In this document: positions 60,187 through 64,000 of the stretch, one piece after another
Layout: each line of letters opens with the position of its first letter
How positions within the stretch are numbered: position 1 is the stretch's first letter
Assembly (NCBI RefSeq): GCF_015555905.1
Contig: NZ_JADNLK010000005.1
Coordinates: 92,004 to 156,003, forward strand
DNA length: 64,000 nt
Origin: Clostridium sp. D43t1_170807_H7
GTDB taxonomy: Bacteria; Bacillota; Clostridia; Clostridiales; Clostridiaceae
Reading direction: 5' to 3'
Position numbers and translations under genes: made by a program
The notes under the pieces: generated by a model
Told to the model about the DNA's origin: nothing
Database searches by the model: none
The model's input: the letters and a program-made list of their open reading frames with translations, nothing else

Positions 60187-61563
60187 ATGGTTTTTAGTAG
60201 TGTTTTATTTATATTTAGATTTTTGCCTATAGCAATGATTTTATATTTTTTAACCCCAAATAAATTTAAAAATTTAACTTTGTTGCTTGTAAGTTTAATA
60301 TTTTATTCTTGGGGTGAACCTAAGTACTTTTTAATAATGGTAGCATCAATATTTGTAGATTACTTTGTCAGTAGAGGAATAGAGAAAAGTAGAAATAATA
60401 AGAAGGTAAGTATAATGCTTTTATCCATATCTATATTATTTAATTTAGGAATTTTATTTTTCTTTAAGTATTTTAACTTCTTTTTAGAAAATATAAATAA
60501 TATTCTTGGGTTATCTCTAAAATATGTAAAAATAACATTACCTTTAGGTATTAGTTTTTATACATTTCAAACTATGTCATATACTATAGATGTATTTCTA
60601 GGGAAAGTTAAGGCTGAAAAAAACATTATTAATTTTGGAGCATTTGTATGTTTATTTCCACAGCTTATTGCAGGACCTATAGTTAAATATACTGATATAA
60701 ATCTTGAATTAAAACATAGAAAGATAGATATAAAGCAAATTCAAGATGGGATAGAGTTATTTATACTTGGATTAGGAAGTAAGGTGCTTATAGCAAATAA
60801 TATAGGAGCATTTTGGTCTGAAATTGAAGGGAAGGGATTTGATGGAATAGGAACAGTAATAGCATGGATATCTGTTTTAGCATTTGCATTTCAAATATAT
60901 TTTGATTTTAGTGGATATTCATTAATGGCAATAGGACTTGGTAAGATATTAGGATTTAACTTCCCAAGAAATTTTAATTATCCTTACATATCAAAAAGTA
61001 TAACTGAATTTTGGAGAAGATGGCATATTACATTAGGATCTTGGTTTAAAGAGTATGTATATATACCTTTAGGAGGGAACAGAGTAGGAAGATTAAGAGT
61101 ATATATAAATCTTTTTATAGTATGGTTTTTAACTGGATTTTGGCATGGAGCTAGTTACAATTTTATACTGTGGGGATTATACTTTTTTATTTTAATTAGT
61201 ATAGAGAAAGCTTTCTTATTAAAATTTTTAGAAAGACATAAAATAATTTCACATATATATTCAATATTTTTTATATTGCTTGGATGGGTAATATTTGCAA
61301 TAGTAGATTTAGGACAACTAAAAATATTATTGAAAGAAATGTTTAGCATAAGTAAAAACAGTCAATGGATATATTATGTACGAAATTACGGGATTACTTT
61401 TATAATTGCATTAGTATTTTCAACTCCCATATTAAAAAACATATATAATAAAGTTATTAAAAGTGATGTCTTAAATACGTTTATTTTGATGAGTATATTT
61501 CTGGTATCTATAGCTTATTTAGTTGATGCTACATATAATCCATTTTTATATTTTAGATTTTAG
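60187..61563 (+). CDS. MBOAT-family O-acyltransferase (AlgI/PatA/DltB-like)
   Basis: 458 residues, about 11 helices, membrane-bound O-acyltransferase that passes acetyl groups across the membrane to a polysaccharide. Motifs: the PLGISFYTFQTMSYTIDVFL region near 119-138, YPYISKSITEFWRRWHITLG near 266, and the catalytic-histidine motif FWHGASYN with H320. The next gene encodes a DHHW/AlgX-like protein, the usual extracytoplasmic partner. The polymer is not identifiable from the window; cell-wall or exopolysaccharide acetylation is likely. Confidence 0.92.
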   Translation: MVFSSVLFIFRFLPIAMILYFLTPNKFKNLTLLLVSLIFYSWGEPKYFLIMVASIFVDYFVSRGIEKSRNNKKVSIMLLSISILFNLGILFFFKYFNFFLENINNILGLSLKYVKITLPLGISFYTFQTMSYTIDVFLGKVKAEKNIINFGAFVCLFPQLIAGPIVKYTDINLELKHRKIDIKQIQDGIELFILGLGSKVLIANNIGAFWSEIEGKGFDGIGTVIAWISVLAFAFQIYFDFSGYSLMAIGLGKILGFNFPRNFNYPYISKSITEFWRRWHITLGSWFKEYVYIPLGGNRVGRLRVYINLFIVWFLTGFWHGASYNFILWGLYFFILISIEKAFLLKFLERHKIISHIYSIFFILLGWVIFAIVDLGQLKILLKEMFSISKNSQWIYYVRNYGITFIIALVFSTPILKNIYNKVIKSDVLNTFILMSIFLVSIAYLVDATYNPFLYFRF

Positions 61564-61577
61564 AGGATGGTGATTAT

Positions 61578-62681
61578 ATGAAGAAAAATTATTTATTATA
61601 TTCTTTTGTCATAGCAATTATAGTATTGCCAATAGTTAGCTTAATTAGCAATGATAAAGAGTTTTCAGAATTAGAAAATAGAAATTTAAAAACGAGTGTT
61701 ACATTTTCAATAAAAAATTTTTTAGATGGAAGTTTTCAAAAAGAGTATGAAAAGTATATTAATGATCAATTTCCATTAAGAGATAAATGGATAAGCTTAA
61801 AATCAATGAATGAATATGTTTTAGGCAAAATTGAAAATAATGGAATAATATACGGGAGTAATGGAGAGCTATTTGAAAAATTTGATTCTTTAAATGAGGA
61901 AAGATTAAAAAATAATGTTGAGGTTATAAATAATTTCGCAGAAAAGTATTATGATAAGGTTTCATTAATGATTATACCAAATTCATATGAGATATATAAA
62001 GAAAGTTTACCAATGGGTTCACCTATAATTATGCAGGAGGAAACAATTAACAAAATATATGATTTTTCAAAATATACTAATAATATAGATGTAATGAAAG
62101 AATTATTAAATAATAAAAATAGCTATATTTATTATAAAACAGATCATCACTGGACAACATATGGAGCTTATTTAGCTTATTGTAATTTTATTAATTCAAT
62201 TGATGGAAATAGAGTTAATTTAGAAAATTTTCAAAAAGTAGAATTGCCTAATTTTTATGGCTCATATTATTCGAAAGCAAAACCTTTTAATATTAAGCCA
62301 GATATGATGACTTATTATGATTTTAATAATTTAACAATGGAAATAGTGGGAGATAAAATATATGATTCTATATATGATTATTCGAAGAAAATTTTAAGAG
62401 ATAAGTATTCGTTATTTTTATATGGAAATAATCCATTAACTATAATAAAAAATAAAGATATTAAAAATAATAAGAAAATATTAGTTATAAAAGATTCCTT
62501 TGGAAATTCATTAGTGCCATTTTTGACTCAAAATTATGAAGAGATTCATGTTATAGATTTAAGGCATTTTAGTAGTAGATTAAGTAGTTATTTAGAAGAA
62601 AATGATTTTGAAAATATTTTGATTATATATAATTTTATAAATTTAGCTACAGATAATAATGTATTAAGGCTTAAGTATTAA
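61578..62681 (+). CDS. DHHW-family (AlgJ/AlgX-like) SGNH O-acetyltransferase partner
   Basis: 367 residues with an N-terminal signal anchor (YSFVIAIIVLPIVSLIS). The SGNH-like fold shows the catalytic DHHW at 189-192 in YYKTDHHWTTYGAYLAY, and the nucleophile serine motif VIKDSFGNSLVPFLTQNY near 305-322. It faces the outside of the membrane and transfers acetyl groups delivered by the MBOAT protein encoded 14 bases upstream. ATG 61578 follows GAGGATGGTG. Confidence 0.9.
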   Translation: MKKNYLLYSFVIAIIVLPIVSLISNDKEFSELENRNLKTSVTFSIKNFLDGSFQKEYEKYINDQFPLRDKWISLKSMNEYVLGKIENNGIIYGSNGELFEKFDSLNEERLKNNVEVINNFAEKYYDKVSLMIIPNSYEIYKESLPMGSPIIMQEETINKIYDFSKYTNNIDVMKELLNNKNSYIYYKTDHHWTTYGAYLAYCNFINSIDGNRVNLENFQKVELPNFYGSYYSKAKPFNIKPDMMTYYDFNNLTMEIVGDKIYDSIYDYSKKILRDKYSLFLYGNNPLTIIKNKDIKNNKKILVIKDSFGNSLVPFLTQNYEEIHVIDLRHFSSRLSSYLEENDFENILIIYNFINLATDNNVLRLKY

Positions 62682-62686
62682 ATTAG

Positions 62687-62731
62687 CGCAGTAATAACAA
62701 AAGTATTAATTACTCTTTGTATGTTACTGCG
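62687..62731. terminator. Terminator between convergent DHHW and NUDIX genes
   Basis: CGCAGTAATAACAAAAG and CTCTTTGTATGTTACTGCG pair with small interruptions around ATTAATTA-type loop sequence. Confidence 0.75.
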
Positions 62732-62747
62732 TAAATTATTTATATAA

Positions 62748-63266
62748 TTATAAATAAGATAGAATACTAATAGTTTTAGTATCGATTATTTCACCTTTTT
62801 TTATCATTAATTTTAGGTCATCTAATGTAAATTTTTTTATATCTGTAAACTCATCTTCATCACATGCTTTCTTACCTTCATATAAATTAGTAGCTTTAAA
62901 TAAGTGAATTATTTCATCACAAAAGCCAGGCGCAGTAGCAATTTTTCCAAGATAAATCATATCTTTAGCTTTATATCCAGTTTCTTCTTCTAGTTCTCTA
63001 TGAGCGCAATTTATAGGGGATTCGTTCTTATTAAGCTTTCCAGCTGGAATCTCAAGAAGTGTTCTCTCTAAAGGTTTTCTAAATTGTTCTATCAATATAA
63101 CTTCATTTTCACTTATAAAAGGAATTATAGCACAAGCTCCTGGATGTTTAATTATATCTCTATTAGATAAATTTCCATTAGGTAATTCCACTTGAACATT
63201 TATTAAATTTAAATAGTTACCATTATATATTGCTGTTTCTTTAATAGTGGTTTCATAAAATTTCAT
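62748..63266 (-). CDS. nudF: NUDIX hydrolase, ADP-ribose pyrophosphatase type
   Basis: 172 residues. The NUDIX box runs from G76 (GKLNKNESPINCAHRELEEE, then TGY). The N-terminal beta segment KHPGACAIIPFISENEVILI and the QFRKPLERTLLEIPAG approach are those of ADP-ribose pyrophosphatases, which cut ADP-ribose to AMP and ribose 5-phosphate. ATG 63266 follows AAGGAGATAT on the minus strand. Single gene; NAD-turnover role fits but does not depend on the nearby nad operon. Confidence 0.92.
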   Translation of the reverse strand: MKFYETTIKETAIYNGNYLNLINVQVELPNGNLSNRDIIKHPGACAIIPFISENEVILIEQFRKPLERTLLEIPAGKLNKNESPINCAHRELEEETGYKAKDMIYLGKIATAPGFCDEIIHLFKATNLYEGKKACDEDEFTDIKKFTLDDLKLMIKKGEIIDTKTISILSYL

Positions 63267-63460
63267 AAATATATCTCCTTATATATAGTTTTATAATAAT
63301 TTATACTTAATATATTATTTAAATATTATATCATAAAGTTTAAATGTAGTATTATGAGATATTTTATCTAAATAATATGTAACAATAAAAAAATATGGAC
63401 ATAAAATGAAAGTATAGACAGAGCAAATGACAAATTTTAGTATGTAATTAGGAGGATAAA

Positions 63461-64000
63461 ATGCGTTACTATAATAACTCAATGAACAATCCTAAGAATG
63501 AGGATAGATTAAGAAGAAGAAGATTATGTAGAAGTAAAATGAATGAATGCAATACTGGTAACGAAGATGAAGAGTTCTTTTCAGATGATATAGATGAAAA
63601 TATGGACTGTTCATCTAAAGAATATTATGATGATGAATATAAATGTTGTTGCGTTGGACCAAGAGGGCCAAGAGGACCAAGAGGTTGTCCAGGAGCAACT
63701 GGAGCAACAGGAGAAAGAGGAGCAACAGGAGAAAGAGGGGCAACAGGAGCAACAGGAGCACAAGGACCACAAGGATTAAGAGGAGCAACTGGTGCAACAG
63801 GAGCAACAGGAGCACAAGGTGTTCAAGGTATTCAAGGACCAACAGGACCAACAGGGGCAACTGGTGCAACAGGAGCAACAGGAGCACAAGGTGTTCAAGG
63901 TATTCAAGGACCAACAGGACCAACAGGTGCAACAGGAGCAACTGGTGCAACAGGAGTACAAGGTGTTCAAGGTATTCAAGGGCCAACAGGACCAACAGGA
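63461..64000 (+). CDS. Collagen-like (BclA-type) spore/surface protein, 3' end outside window
   Basis: The frame opens at ATG 63461 after GGAGGAT at 63451-63457 and is still open at 64000 (180 codons). The N-terminal 65 residues are polar and contain [10 protein letters not shown], an acidic stretch and CCCVG. From about residue 66 every third residue is glycine: [13 protein letters not shown], then [14 protein letters not shown] and onward. Such Gly-X-Thr repeats form collagen-like triple helices in exosporium filaments and are usually O-glycosylated at Thr. The C-terminal globular domain is not visible. Confidence 0.9.
   Translation, partial: MRYYNNSMNNPKNEDRLRRRRLCRSKMNECNTGNEDEEFFSDDIDENMDCSSKEYYDDEYKCCCVGPRGPRGPRGCPGATGATGERGATGERGATGATGAQGPQGLRGATGATGATGAQGVQGIQGPTGPTGATGATGATGAQGVQGIQGPTGPTGATGATGATGVQGVQGIQGPTGPTG
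63782..63997 (+). repeat. 72-bp tandem repeat within the collagen-like gene
   Basis: Three nearly identical 72-base units (63782-63853, 63854-63925, 63926-63997) each encode 24 residues, eight Gly-X-Y triplets: [20 protein letters not shown] then TGPT. Differences are a few mostly silent bases, plus Ala to Val in the third unit. Further units probably continue beyond the window. Such arrays vary in length between strains by slippage or recombination. Confidence 0.9.

Noticed and set aside
63615..63995. Long leucine-rich frame on the minus strand
   Set aside because: It is the exact antisense of the collagen-like Gly-X-Y repeats; the poly-Leu composition is a codon artefact and it has no ribosome binding site.
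63782..63997. Regular 72-bp repeats resembling a CRISPR array
   Set aside because: The units are tandem without spacers, keep the reading frame and encode Gly-X-Y triplets.

Overview
The window is very AT-rich bacterial DNA. It carries spore genes (an alpha/beta-type small acid-soluble spore protein and a BclA-like collagen protein), anaerobic energy genes (pyruvate:ferredoxin oxidoreductase, flavodoxin, an energy-converting [NiFe] hydrogenase), strong GGAGG ribosome binding sites and many short stem-loop terminators. This points to an anaerobic, spore-forming Firmicute, most likely Clostridium sensu stricto. No rRNA, tRNA, CRISPR array, transposase or prophage was seen.

Layout. 1-3.9 kb: 3' end of a topoisomerase IV A subunit gene, a DJ-1/PfpI protein and recJ, separated by two inverted-repeat elements. 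4.0-5.2 kb: a LytTR regulator with a LiaF-like membrane protein, behind a promoter with a 21-bp-period direct repeat. 5.2-15.7 kb: SASP, murG, flavodoxin, PFOR, DUF1292, PHP phosphoesterase, aminotransferases, HAD phosphatase, YvrJ. 15.7-25.7 kb: CBS-type Mn pyrophosphatase, Ca2+ P-type ATPase, thrC-thrB-ACT, cysteine desulfurase-thiI. 25.9-26.8 kb: a small, partly decayed locus on the minus strand that looks like a class II bacteriocin/immunity cassette. 27.3-29.9 kb: a membrane-anchored acidic protein and an AAA-like/PD-(D/E)XK protein.

30.6-39.5 kb is a 15-gene plus-strand operon for a group 4 Mbh-type membrane hydrogenase. It holds the catalytic subunits, hypA and hypB, an Mrp-antiporter-like module, and then the NuoH-like, small and ferredoxin subunits. 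With PFOR and flavodoxin it suggests pyruvate oxidation, reduced ferredoxin, then H2 evolution coupled to ion pumping.

39.5-64 kb is mixed housekeeping and envelope functions: small hypothetical proteins, methyltransferase, rhodanese, cell-wall amidase, DUF4358 lipoprotein, 3D-domain protein with an apparent CTG start, zinc-ribbon/TPM pair, DUF5685 and J-domain proteins, a long glutamine synthetase behind a large palindromic promoter region, AI-2E transporter, membrane proteins, a TPR glycosyltransferase, the nadABC operon, an MBOAT/DHHW O-acetylation pair, a NUDIX hydrolase, and the 5' end of a collagen-like gene that runs off the window.

The most unusual items are the bacteriocin-like locus with a frameshifted partner gene and a nonsense-interrupted second peptide, the hydrogenase operon with embedded hypAB and a probable MbhH-MbhI fusion, a two-copy dispersed intergenic repeat, and several paired-repeat operator candidates.
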